Positions 32,936 through 44,788 of a DNA stretch of 64,000 nucleotides are shown piece after piece. This stretch comes from Deinandra increscens subsp. villosa. Taxonomy: Eukaryota > Streptophyta > Magnoliopsida > Asterales > Asteraceae. The DNA is taken from assembly GCA_039602395.1 (NCBI GenBank), contig JBCNJP010000006.1:16108952-16172951 (forward strand), in the 5' to 3' direction. Both the position numbers and the translations under genes were made by a program. Each line of letters begins with the position of its first letter. Positions within the stretch are counted from its first letter, which is position 1. The notes beneath the pieces are model-generated. The model saw only the letters and a list, made by a program, of their open reading frames with translations. It was not told where the DNA came from and ran no database searches.

Positions 32936-35900
32936 TCCCAAATGACCTTAATTCCCCTAAACACACCTTATTGGGCCATCATTGGTCCTAAACACAACTT
33001 ATTGGTTACATACACACCTTATTGGGACTCATTGGTCCCAACTGACCCTCATTTCCCCTAAACACACCTTATTGAGCCATTATTGGTCCTAAACACAACT
33101 TATTGGTTACATACACACTTTATTAGGAATCAGTGGTCCCAACTGACCCTCATTTCCCCTAAACACACCTTATTGGACAATCAGTGGTCCTAAACAAACC
33201 TTATTGGTTACTTACACACGTTATTGGGACTCATTGGTCCCAACTGACCCTCATTGCCCCTAGACCCACCCTATTGGGCCATCATTTGTCCTAAACAAAG
33301 CGTATTGGTTACATACACACCTTATTGGGACCCATTGGTCCCAACTGACCCTTATTGCCCCAAAACACACCTTATTGGGCCATCATTGGTCCTAAACACA
33401 AATTTTTGGTTACATACACACCTTATTGGGACTCATTTCTCCCAACTGACCCTCATTTCCGCTAAACACACATTATTGGGACATCAGTTTTCCTAAACAT
33501 GCTTATTGGTTATATACACACTTTATTGGGACTCATTGGTCCCAACTAACCCTCATTGCCCCTAAACACACCTTATTGGGCCATCATTAGTCCTAAACAT
33601 GCTTATTGTTTATATACACACCTTATTCGGACTCATTGGTCCCAACTGACACTCATTGCCCATAAACACATCTTATTGAGATATCATTGTTCCTAAACAC
33701 AACTTATAGGTTACATATACGCTTATTGTGACTCATTGGTCCCAACTGACCCTCATTTCCCCTAAACACACCTTATTGGACCATCATTGGTCCTAAACCC
33801 AACTTATTGGTTACATACACACCTTATTGGGACTCATTGGTCCCAACTAACCCTCATTGCCTCTAGACCCACCCTATTGGGCCATCATTATTCCTAAACA
33901 CAACTTATTAGTTACATACACACCTTATTGGGACTCATTGGTCCCAAATGACCCTTATTTCCCCTAAGAACACCTTATTGGGCCATCATTGGTCCTAAAC
34001 AAAACTTATTGGTTACATATTCACCCTATTGGGACTCATTGGTCCCAACTGACCCTATTTCCCCTAAACACACCTTATTGGGCCATCATTGGTCCTAAAC
34101 ACAACTTATTGGTTACATACACACCTTAATGGGACTCATTGGTCCCAACTGACCCTCATTTCCCCTAAACACACCTTATTGGGCCATCATTAGTCCTAAA
34201 CATAACTTATTGGTTACATACACACCTTATTGGGACTCATTGGTCCCAACTGACCCTCATTTCCCCTAAACACACCTTATTGGACCATCATTAGTCCTAA
34301 AAATAACTTATTGGTTACTTACACAGCTTATTGGGACTCATTTGTCCCAACTGACCCTCATTGCCCCTAGACCCACCCTATTGGGCCATCATTTGTCCTA
34401 AACACAACTTATTGGTTACATACACACCTTATTGGGACTCATTGGTCCCAAATGACACTCATTTCCCCGAAGAGCACCTTATTGGGCCTTCATTGGTCCT
34501 AAACAAAACTTATTGGTTACATACTCACCTTATTGGGACTCATTGGTCCCAGCTGACCCTATTTCCCCTAAGCACACCTTATTGGGCCATCATTGGTCAT
34601 AAACACAACTTATTGGTTACATACACACCTTATTAGGACTCATTGGTCCCAACTGACCCTTATTTCCCCTTAACACACCTTATTGGGCCATCATTGGTCC
34701 TAAACACAACTTATTGCTTACATACACACCTTATTGGGACTCATTGGTCCCAACTAACCCTCATTTCCCCTAAACACACCTTATTGGACCATCATTGGTC
34801 CTAAACAAAACTTATTGGTTACTTACACACCTTATTGGGACTCATTGGTCCCAACTGACCCTCATTGCCCCTAGACCCGCCTTATTAGGCCATCATTTGT
34901 CCTAAACAAAACGTATTGGTTACATACACATCTTATTGGGACTCATTGGTCCCAACTGACCCTTATTTCCCCTAAACACACCTTATTGGGCCATCATTGG
35001 TCCTAAACATGCTTATTTGTTATATACACACCTTATTGGGAATCATTGGTCCTAACTGACCCTCATTGCCCCTAAACACAACTTATTGGGCCATTATTAG
35101 TCCTGAACACAACTTATTGGTTACATACACACCTTATTGGGACTCATTTGTCCCAACTGACCCTCATTTCCCCTAAACACACATTATTGGGCCATCATTT
35201 TTCCTAAACATGCTTATTGGTTATATACACAATTTATTGGGACTCATTGGTCCCAACTAACCATCATTGCCCCTAAACACACCTTATTGGGCCATCATTA
35301 GTCCTAAACATGCTTATTGGTTATATACACACCTTATTCGGACTTATTGGTCCCAACTGACACTCATTGCCCATAAACACACCTTATTGAGATATCATTG
35401 TTCCTAAACACAACTTAGAGGTTACATATACGCCTTGTTGTGACTCATTGGTCCCAACTGACCCTCATTTCCCCTAAACACATATTATTGGGCCAATATT
35501 GTTCCTAAACACAACTTATTGGTTACATACACACCTTATTGGGACTCATTGATACCAACTTACCCTCATTTCCTCTAAACACACATTATTGGAACATCAA
35601 CATTCCTAAACACAACTTATTGGTTACATACACACCTTATTGGGACTCATTGGTCCCAAATGACCCTCATTTCCCCTAAGAACACCATATTGGGCCATCA
35701 TTGGTCCTAAACAAAACTTATTGGTTACATACTCACCTTATTGAGACTCATTGGTCCCAACTGGCCCTATTTTCCCTAAACACACCTTATTGAGCCATCA
35801 TTGGTCCTAAACACAACTTATTGGTTACATACACACCTTATTGGGACTCATTGGTCCCAACTGACCCTAATTTCCACTAAACACACCTTATTGGGCCATC

Positions 35901-36038
35901 ATTGGTCCTTAACACAACTTATTGGTTACATACACACCTTATTGGGACTCAATGGTCCCAACTGACCCTCATTTCCCCTAAACACACCTTATCTGACCAT
36001 CATTGGTCCTAAACAAAACTTATTGGTTACTTACACAC
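32936..36038 (+). repeat. 101-bp satellite array, middle segment
   Basis: About 31 monomers of the same satellite in plus orientation. Two subtypes are mixed: the common gttacatacacacc form and the shorter gttatatacacacc form with aacatgc. The first five bases (gacac) are the right target duplication of the composite. It is cut at 36038 by the F LTR. Confidence 0.96.
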
Positions 36039-36074
36039 TGTAAGTCCCGAATTAGGTCCTAACACGATACTTAA

Positions 36075-36107
36075 TCTCTAGTAAGAGTGCGGAATCCAAT
36101 TACTAGA
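36075..36107 (-). promoter_or_regulatory. F U5 stem-loop, loop GATTCCGCA
   Basis: Nine perfect pairs (CTCTAGTAA 36075-36083 with TTACTAGAG 36099-36107) plus a closing G-C enclose the nine-base loop at 36087-36095. It lies 48 bases from the LTR end. Confidence 0.65.
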
Positions 36108-36297
36108 GATGATTCAAGATTAGAGATGGAGAAAACCAATTAAACACAATATAAACTAAACACTTAAACCTTGAATTCAGAAAATACGATGCACACGAAT
36201 CCTTGGATTCGTCTGGTACACGATTTCTAGAGAGAATTTGATTCTCTCTCTCTGCCTCTCCTTGACTCCTCAAATGGCCAACACCCTCAAATGAGGA

Positions 36298-36326
36298 TTA
36301 TGTGAGTTTATATACTACTCACATAA
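36298..36326 (-). promoter_or_regulatory. F TATA box in inverted repeat
   Basis: Nine-base perfect arms TTATGTGAG and CTCACATAA enclose TTTATATACTA. Confidence 0.75.
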
Positions 36327-36694
36327 CCTTACAAGGCTTTCCAAGCCCAAGCCCAATACAATTAATTAAACTAATTAATTGTAGTAAACCCACTAAGCCC
36401 AGCCTAACCTATTTAATACACAAGCCACTAAAACCGACCCTTAAAATCTTTCCCTTGGCTTGTGGTATTAAATATGTTCATCTTTTAGAAATTGTTCTTC
36501 TTGACATGCTAGTGTAGGCGTTGATGAAGATTCTTTCTTTGACAATCTTCATTGCGCTTCACGCTTCTTGGGAATTTGTCTTCATCAGCATCAGCTTGAA
36601 CTTCTGAAAACTTGAACAAGTAAGGAGAGGAGGATTCTCATAAACTTGCTTCTCTTAAAAAGACTTTGGTTCTTGCTGAATCAATAATAATGCA

Positions 36695-38017
36695 TATTAT
36701 CTCCCCCTGAGATAATGATTCTAGTGAGATAATGCTTATCTCCTTATTATCCCTCCTTCTCCCCCTAAAAATTGGGTACATTTTGGGGGGGGGGGGGGGG
36801 TCCTATTTTCTTGCACAAAACCCACACAAACAGATTGAAACTTCTCAAATTAACCTAGCCAGGCCATCAGAAAACAACAAAATTAACCCAAAGACTCACA
36901 CAAGAACAACTAAATAATAAACAAATATGAATCATGTCAACACATGAAAAGGCTTCTAAGAGATCAAACCGTATGAATCCGACTGAGGAACCCTTTTCAG
37001 CTTCTGTTACTCGAACACGTCCAGGTGATTGCCAATATATTGATCCAATTTAAACTCAAAACTCTTTCCTTAATCCGGCTGTTTGTTACTTGTTTATCTT
37101 TTAATGTGCATTAATTATGGACAGAATATGAGCTTCAACAAATCCTAGGTATATAGCATTGCACTCTATCAAGCATATAAATTCCCTACCATATATTGTC
37201 ACAACTTGAACCAGAAGTTTGTAACTGAGCTCGAGACTTGGTTGAGAAAAGAACAGAATAGATCATGAGAGATGGGTATAATATACAAAGACTTATTTGA
37301 TTTCATCTCAGAGGCATTTTTCAGTCAGGCGTTAACCTTTCTTCAAACACATAAGAATCGTCACAAGTCAGGGCTGAAGGATTTTGGACACTAGAGGGTC
37401 TCTTCTAGCGTGCACTTTGGCATCTTTTGGGTTTTATAATATACAGCGATCTGTAAGCACGTTAGTAATCCTAACCAGGTCATTGCTCACGCAAAGTAGA
37501 GGTTAGGTTTACTAACACGTCGGTACAGTCTACACTAGGTCATTGCTTCCGCAAAGCAGAGGTGAGACTGACTAACGGCTTAAGTGTCCCCAGATCTTTG
37601 CTCATGCAAAACAGAGGAGACACCGACTTTTTGAGCTCAATTTCACACTCTTGCTGTCAAGCGTGTGTATCGGGAACTTGAACATGCAGTCAAATAGAAA
37701 TGCAATTAACCTAAGTGTTGTTACCCAACAAACTGCCATACGTTATCTTTAAGTGTGTAACGCATACCTTTTCAGATTTTAAGAGTTGAGCCTATCAACA
37801 CATCACCATGGATCGAGTCATTCACATCTGCCTTACGCGTGTCAGCCATCTTCAAAACGGACATTTTTATTTTGCTTTCCGACCTTCTCAAACACAAGCA
37901 AACAATTAAAAATTAAAAAGCACAAATAAAGAGGGGGCCTCTTTTCTAATTCTTCCCCTTGCTGTTTATTTTTTAATGACACTATTATATATATTTTTTT
38001 TCATCATTTTAATTTTT

Positions 38018-38058
<41 letters not shown>

Positions 38059-38239
38059 TTCATTTTTTTTATTTATTCATTTTTTTTCATTTGTTTCATT
38101 TTTTTTACTGACACACAAATAAGACAAAAACAAATAAATTTACATGCAACTGGCCAAGCTAATCTTCAAAGTATTTTAGCTGAAAAATTTTCAGAATTTG
38201 GGTTTTGACACACACACAAACTTCACTGAATCAACATCC
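36695..38239 (-). other. F 3' noncoding region
   Basis: No coding potential. Contains a run of 16 G (36785-36800), a TA run near 38025-38055, T-rich stretches (37960-38110) and the stem-loop triplet at 37461-37623, with a further small hairpin at about 37651-37675. Confidence 0.7.
37461..37623 (-). repeat. three tandem stem-loops with covarying stems (F)
   Basis: Units are about 60 bases apart. Each has a similar 24-base loop (37477-37500, 37537-37560, 37592-37615) that contains TTGC-four bases-GCAA. The outer stems differ but pair: GTTAGTAATCCTAACC with GGTTAGGTTTACTAAC (15 of 16), CAGTCTACAC with GTGAGACTG (one bulge), GTGTCCCC with GGAGACAC (one mismatch). Confidence 0.75.
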
Positions 38240-39772
38240 AAACAACCAACTTAACAGTTACCTTTGCTGATTTCGATATATTTACCTCTCACAAGGACAC
38301 ATACTCTCCATAGAAATTATGCATGACATGAGGTAGAGAGATGTATCCTATCATGTGCCTGGAACAATCACTTATCAATAAACAAAAAATGTTAGTGATA
38401 GTCCTCCTTGACTGTTCCTGCACAAAGTGAGAGATCAGTTAGCCAATGGTACCCAGGCCATTGTGGTTCTGGGTACTCCCGAAGAGTCAATAAACGACAC
38501 TTCCTTTAAACACATTCCTTTTGAGAAATCGGGGACTTGTGTTGTTGCTGACATGGTCTTTGGTTTCCAGGTCTGAGGTGATTTAACAGTTGTTTTAGTC
38601 ACTTTTGGTGTTGTGACTTTAGGTGTTTCATCCTTCTTCAATTTAGGTCCATTTTTCAAAACAGTTTTAGTTACCTTGGGAGGGGTAACTTTAGGTTTTT
38701 CAGCCTTTTGTTGTTTTGAAAATTGTTTCTTCACCTTTTTATGAAAATTTTCATAATTTGGAAAAACATGTTTTTGATTTGAAAATTTTCGTTGTTCTTT
38801 GACAGTGCCCCAATGTTGATCAGAGGGTTTAACCTTAGGAATAGCAGTCTTCATTGCCTTAGGTGGTTGCACCCTCATTGGCTTCGACTTAACAGAATCC
38901 TGAGATGAAACCCTTTGACTCTGTGGATAGTAAGGCTCATAGGGGCGATACAAGCAGTTTCGGGCAATGTGACCAGCATTGCAACAATTAAAACAAGTCT
39001 GCTTCTTTGGGTAGAAGTCAGACATATAACCATTTGTCTTCTTGGGCTGTTGAGGAGCAGTATGACAGTTTGTCTGCATCGTAGACCTGTATGCAGATCC
39101 AATGTTGACTTTTGGCTGGTTCCAAGAAGCTTGAGTAGAGTTTGTCTTTGCTGTTCTTGTGCTCCCTGTACCCTTTGATGTTGAAGCACCATTTCTCCAA
39201 TTGGAACCACACAAAGAGATAGGAGACACAACCACTCCTTTGAGTTTTTCATCTTTGATCACAGCAGCAGATCTTGCATTTGGTGACTTAATCGTGATCT
39301 TTGGTCTTTCAGCTCTAACTTCACTTGCTGATTCATCGGTGGACGAACCCAAACCTTTGAACTTTGAACTTTGAACTAAAGGAGGGTAGCTCGTATCCAT
39401 AACCTTGCTCTTCATCGAACATAGATCCAGAAGTCATGAATATATTCCCCTCAGGCCTTGTTGTCATAATTACCTTCTCTCGCTTCACTTCATCAACCAA
39501 TTTGAAATATACAGTATCTACTTGTGGATACTGTTTCAGCTTCTTCTCAGCAACAGGCGAGATTGTCTCATTTGAACTGGAACCAACACCCTCAGATTTG
39601 GAGTTATGACATATGTTGTACTTTTGGCTTCTTCTCAGCAACAGGCGAGATTATCATCAAGTAAAAGCCCAACAATATATCTGGGAACTGGTGGAGGAAT
39701 GATACTATTTAGAGCTTCAGATTTCTCTGTCCCATGCCCAGCTTTATCCTTCCCAACCTGACCAGTCACTAT
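38240..39772 (-). pseudogene. gag: F gag C-terminal part and protease stub
   Basis: Minus-strand gag with the second-type zinc knuckle CFNCCNAGHIARNC followed by YRPYEPYY (near 38985-38930). A Lys/Pro/Thr-rich tail ends at WVPLAN and a TGA (38435). After an acceptor-like tract the protease start SDCSRHMIG is readable near 38350, with an extra base just before it and the active-site DSG lost. Sequence resembling protease fades out by about 38240. A frameshift separates 39415 from 39641. A 25-base block (cttcttctcagcaacaggcg plus five bases) is duplicated at about 39540 and 39627. Confidence 0.8.
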
Positions 39773-40155
39773 TGCACAAGATAAGGATTTATAGAAACAC
39801 GATACGATCTTACTACTGCATGATTCGGTAATCAGAGAATGAACACGATGTAAATAAAGCTTCGCTTTATTGATTCACTTAGAGATACAATGTAGAGAAA
39901 GAAAACACCTTAAGAACACACAGTTAAGAGATATGAAAATGACAGAACTAGTTGACTCTCTCTAACACAAACTATTTATAGTAGACACATGCTAGCTGGC
40001 GGACCACTAGCGTACCATTTGGTACGCCCGGACCAAATGAACTGCGGACCATTTGGTCCGGCCATCTTAGTATATAGCCACTACAACTCACACAGATGCT
40101 CTTGTCTAGATACAATACACGAGACACAACGTTAGCATAGGAATATGCTTCTACA
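39773..40155 (-). mobile_element. E 3' LTR (383 bp)
   Basis: Minus strand: starts TGTAGAAGCATATTCC (40155), ends TCTTGTGCA (39773). Purine tract AAGGGGGAGTT at 40156-40166. The TATA palindrome ACTAT-TT-ATAGT is at 39971-39982. Upstream of it, at 39995-40062, are repeated ggacca/tggtcc words. At the usual U5 distance (39821-39834) sits the hairpin TGATT-CGGT-AATCA. Confidence 0.82.
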
Positions 40156-41893
40156 AACTCCCCCTTAATGTGTAGTGTATCTAGCTATCTATCCATCTAA
40201 CAAAACTTCAGTCTTCAATCTTCAACAGCAGTGCATCTGATTTTCAACTTAAAATCTTGTCAGAATTAGAGATTGCATGGCTGGATCAATCTTGAAAAAT
40301 CTTTGAACTTCAAGATCCACTTGTGAAAGATATAACATACTCCCCCTTTCACCATGCTTGAGTCTTGTCACACAGAAACCTGCAATTTCAGAAGACAGAA
40401 ACGCGGCTTTCTTTTTCTTTTGAAAAATAATTTAATCTTGGCGCAAAACTTCTCTTCGAGAATCCAAGATATAGTTTTGAAATTTTGATGTCGTATCTTG
40501 TATCGATCGGTCGAAAACAAATAAGAAATAAAATCTTTTTGGCTTTTTGAAACTTTATATTAAAACACACCAAAAATCTTTTTGGATTTTTCTAAGTTTA
40601 TGCTAAAACACATCTAAAATCTTTTTGAATTTTTCAAATATGAAACATAACTGCAATACAGAATCAGACACTATTTTTGTCTTTTGTGAGAAAGATCACA
40701 ACTTGGGATCATATTGGATATAACATGCTGAACTACACTTCAATTTCAATTACTTCAGCACACAAGTCATGTCGATTACCGGTAAAATTTGTCCATTTTA
40801 AACTCAGGCACAATCATACTCATACCATCTGGATATGTTATTGTATTGATTAGATTTGCATTGACCAGTGTACCCCACACTATCAGACATACTCAGATAT
40901 GTTTTTGCTTTTTATATCACACTTTGTGATTTCATTTGTGATTTAATCACATAATGATTGTATTCATGATTCAGTCAACTGTGTTCCATGCAAAAAGAAA
41001 TAAGAACGTTAAATCGTCTACCTTAAGGTCGATCTTTCGATACGGAGATAAGGCTTCGGATTTAACAAAATAAGAAAATAAAAAAGTTGAAATTGTATAA
41101 CCCAACAACAATCAGGTCGGTACTCCAGTACACGCAGAGAAAGTCCGATGAGTTATACGAAACACCAAAGAAAATAAAGCAGAACGTCAAACGGAAAACA
41201 ATCAGGTCGATCTTTTGATACGCAAAGAAAGTCCGATCGTTTGACAAAATAAAGAAAATCAAACAAGTTTAAATCTTTGCAAAATGAACACATGTATACA
41301 CAGTGACTTCTCATTTTCTTTTTCACATATCTTTTCTTTGATATCATGAGATATGCACCAAGATGTTGTCCACTTGGTCAAGCATAAGTATTTAATGTGA
41401 TTATCACATCTGAATACTTTCTGATTTAATGCTGAGCCTACCGAGCACATCGAACAATGATCTTATGGCTTTTTCATCTATTTTATCCATGACCCAGACA
41501 CGTAAGCCAATGTACCATCATTTCCCAAATATGTCGGATTAATTTCTCATTTTTTAATGTTTTTGTATTTTTCCATTTTTCGATGTTTTTGTATTTTTCA
41601 TTTTCTCCCCCTTAAAAAGAAAACTCTATTTTTGGATTTTCATTTTAACAAAAACACAAAAACACTATTTTTGATTTTTCAATGTTCTCTCCCTAAACTA
41701 CAAACAAAATGCATGAACGAAAGAAAATTGACCAATCGAGACTGATACCAGTTCAGTTTAAGCTTTCAGAAAAACTTTTAGATTTAAAGAATGACGCATT
41801 CAATTTAAGTTAAGAACGCAGAATACTCCTCCATCAGCAACTTTGCAATCACCAACGGGTCTTCTAGGAATACCTGCACACTGGTTTAAATGA
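40156..41893 (-). other. E 3' noncoding region
   Basis: AT-rich with no credible ORF. It holds the stem-loop triplet at 41008-41245 and a mosaic of actatttttg/ctttttg words. It stands where pol would be expected. Confidence 0.7.
41008..41245 (-). repeat. three tandem stem-loops with covarying stems (E)
   Basis: Closing stems: GTTAAATC/GATTTAAC (41008-41015, 41059-41066), GTATAAC/GTTATAC (41095-41101, 41152-41158), GTCAAACG/CGTTTGAC (41186-41193, 41238-41245). All are perfect and mutually different. The loops share aggtcg and, in units two and three, caatcaggtcg and gaaagtccgat, plus a small inner hairpin. Confidence 0.78.
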
Positions 41894-44633
41894 TTAGTAC
41901 TCAAATGACCCGAAGCACACAGCTTCTGGTCGACTAGTGTCTTCCACAAAATCAGTTGCAGCATTGGTAACCAACTTAGGTCGCCACTGCATTTTTACTT
42001 TTTTATTTTTAACTGAGCCATCATCACATAATGAACCACCAACACTTGAATCAAATTTGAAAAATTGTTTCGTTTTAGATTTTGATTTGAATGGTGTTGA
42101 CTCAGTAAAAATTCTGCCTGATTCATCAATAAATGTAGCAGATTTGTTTGAAAATGATCTTTTACCAGTTTCAGGACAATCCTTTGCCATGTGTCCCTTT
42201 CGGCGACACTGATAGCACAAACGATAAGATCTTTGAGAATGTGATTTATCCTGAACTGATGAACACCTCTCAAAGGGCTCAGAAACATCAGAAATATCAT
42301 CAAAAATTTGAAATCGGTTAGAATGATCCAGATGATGATGAAACTTTCACTGTTTGAACTTCACCAGAAGAGCTTGTAGATGAAGCCTTCTTTTGGATCT
42401 TTCCTCCGAACCCCTTTTCCATTGTAGACATAAAGACTTGAGCCAAATAATAAATTTGTTCCAAGCTTGTGTCTTTCTTTACTTTTAGAGCTTTCTTGGG
42501 AATATTTTTCTTGACATTCTTTGCAACCTTCTTACCTTCACTACCCAAACCACAACGTTTGTAACCCGGTAGCTTAGTTAAACCGACTTCAGAACATGAA
42601 GGACCCGCTTTAGCAGCTTGATTAAAAGAAGCTTTAATATCCTTTAGTTTGTTAGCTTCAACCAGCTTAGCAGCAAACTTTTCTTCATGCAACTGCTTTT
42701 CATCCTTCTCAACTTCTTTTCCAACAGAACTAACTCCCTTTTCTGAAATAAAACCACCCAAAACAAACTTTGTTGGGAATTTATCAACCAAACTCACCTC
42801 TTTCATCTTTGATTTTTGTGATTTCTTCAATTCAGACTTCTTAGCAACAAATTCAGAATAATCACCAGTTATGCCAGAAACTTGAATATCAGCAAGAGCA
42901 TCAGATTCAATAACTGGATGCGGAATCTGGTTATACTCCTCGCTTCCAAAAACCTTCTTGAAATTCTCATCTTTGCATAAGTAACTGGTAAAAGAATGTG
43001 AATTCGTCAAATTATTCAACTGCCTCTTAAGATCCATCACCTCAACATTCAAATCAGATATTTTCTTTTGAGCTTCACCCAATGCTTTTTCAGAATCAAT
43101 TAATTGCTCTGAAGCTGTATTAAACCGAAACTTTTCCTGTAGCATCTGATCATGGGAATCACACACTTCTTGAGTAATTTTCTTGACACGGCCTTCATGA
43201 ATCTCAATATTTCGTTTCAACAACTGATTGTCATGTGTCAAAGTTGTGACTTTATCAAGTAATATTGAATGTTCCATTTGACGATCATTTTCCTTAGCAG
43301 TAATTTCATCAAACTCTTTCTTGAGATCATCATAAGCTTTCTTCAGCGAATCTACTCTTGCAGTTGATTTCTGAAACAAATTATCAAAATCATTAATCGC
43401 ATCTTTTGCTTCACTTTCCCATTTCTCAACATTTTTAACCAACTCTTCATTCTCACTTTGCAACTTCAAAATTTGTTCTTTATCGGCACTAATGAATTTA
43501 TTCAATTTATCTTGAACTGCCATCAACTCTTCCTCCAAAACATTCTTTTCGGCGATTAATTTCTCATTTATCTTGCAAATCTTATCAGAATTTTCAACTT
43601 TCTTCTTGAAACTTTCTAATTCTGTTTCCTTTAGTGTTCTCTCAACCATTAACCCTTCCTTTTCTTAAACCAATTCACGAATTTTTCTATCCTTTTCAGC
43701 ACAAAATTCACAAGTTGACTCATACCCACTAACTTCAGAATCACTTGTTTCAGTTGTAGTGATTTCAGATGTATACTCACTTGATTCAACTTCAACATTT
43801 GCCATTAACGCCACAGATTGACCGTTGATATAACAAAATTCATCTGATTCGGCACAAGTATCTTGAATAGCAGTCAAAGCAATAGATGGTTTGTCAAATT
43901 GTTTTGACCATTCATCAAACTCTCTTTCTTCTTGAACTTGAGCCACCATAGCTTTTGTTTCATGCTTATCAGATTTAACTTTATCAGAGGATGACTGAGA
44001 ACACTCACGAGCAAAATGTCAAACCTTTGAACAATTGTAACATTTTACTTTAGATTTATCCAAACCCAGTTTTCTTCCTCATGGAACAAAAGAATTCTTT
44101 CCATGTTCTTGATAAATCGTCTTCCTTTTTAAAGCATCATTGCAAATTGCCAATGCAGATCTAATTCAGCTAATTGATCATCACCCAGCTGTTCTAACTC
44201 AGTTCCACTTAAACCAGCATCACTAAGTTGACCAAATATCGATCCAGACGATGAAGATATAAAAGCAGATAACAATGCAGCCAATTCTTCAGTTGATTGA
44301 GCAGGATGAGAATTGTTTGGTGATTTATCTGGAATGGTAAAACGACATCCTGGAGAATAACCAGAATTTTCAGAATGTCCAGCAAGAAAAGCTGTTACCG
44401 GCGGATTACTGCTTGAAATAGAATATGACTTTGCCTTAGCATGAACTGTAGCGTTATTTTCCCCAAAGTACAATTCAGGATTTTAAACTGTAGGATGTGC
44501 AGATTTCTTCACCAGCAATTCCATCTCACGAACTTGTAATTTGCTAGTTATTTGGTTGAAAGTCCAATTTGAATATTTTGGATCATTTATCAACATCATC
44601 ACATAATTTTCCCATTTTTCTGGTAAAGCTTCC
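41894..44633 (-). pseudogene. gag: E gag, long, two zinc knuckles, broken
   Basis: Minus-strand capsid gene from the C2 insertion point to 41894. The N-terminal remnant (LPEKWENYVMM) is UBN2-like. A first knuckle CYNCSKV.HFAREC carries a TGA at 44019-44021. A Lys/Glu/Leu-rich coiled coil of over 250 residues follows (about 43650-42950). The second knuckle CYQCRRKGHMAKDC is near 42215. Stops at about 44483, 44129 and 43665, plus frameshifts near 44130 and 42318, make it inactive. Sirevirus Gag proteins are known for long coiled-coil regions. Confidence 0.82.
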
Positions 44634-44764
44634 TGTTGGGCTAGATTAATTTAAGGCATGAACATTAGTATTGGGCTTAGATTAGTTTAATTAATAGGCC
44701 ATGTGGGCCATTTAGATGTTTATGATTGGGCTCATTTAAGTTTATGATTGGCCTTGTTTGTACA

Positions 44765-44788
44765 TGAGGTGGTATAAATACCACCTCA
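44765..44788 (+). promoter_or_regulatory. C2 TATA box in 24-base palindrome
   Basis: TGAGGTGGTAT-AA-ATACCACCTCA: eleven-base perfect arms with two central bases, TATAAATA at the centre. Confidence 0.85.

Larger units (their letters stand above)
36039..36694 (-). mobile_element. F 3' LTR (656 bp)
   Basis: Minus strand: starts TGCATTATTATTG (36694), ends GGACTTACA (36039). A purine tract AGGGGGAGATAATA lies just inside at 36695-36708. Satellite abuts on the left. Confidence 0.75.
36039..39772 (-). mobile_element. F: Sirevirus-like element, pol deleted, left part
   Basis: Minus orientation. A 3' LTR (36039-36694) and a 1.5-kb 3' noncoding region are followed by a protease stub and the C-terminal part of gag, up to the point at 39772 where E has inserted. 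Integrase, RT and RNase H are missing. Its 5' half is not seen in the window. Confidence 0.75.
39773..44633 (-). mobile_element. E: Sirevirus-like gag-only element inserted in F
   Basis: Minus orientation. A 3' LTR (39773-40155), a purine tract, a long 3' noncoding region and then gag, up to the C2 insertion at 44634. No pol. It lies inside the F gag reading. The 5' LTR is not present in the window. Confidence 0.78.

Noticed and set aside
32936..36038. CRISPR-like array
   Set aside because: Plant satellite without unique spacers; monomers are contiguous.
36785..36800. Run of 16 G as a purine tract or G-quadruplex
   Set aside because: Wrong strand for the F purine tract, which is at 36695-36708, and such runs are prone to sequencing error.
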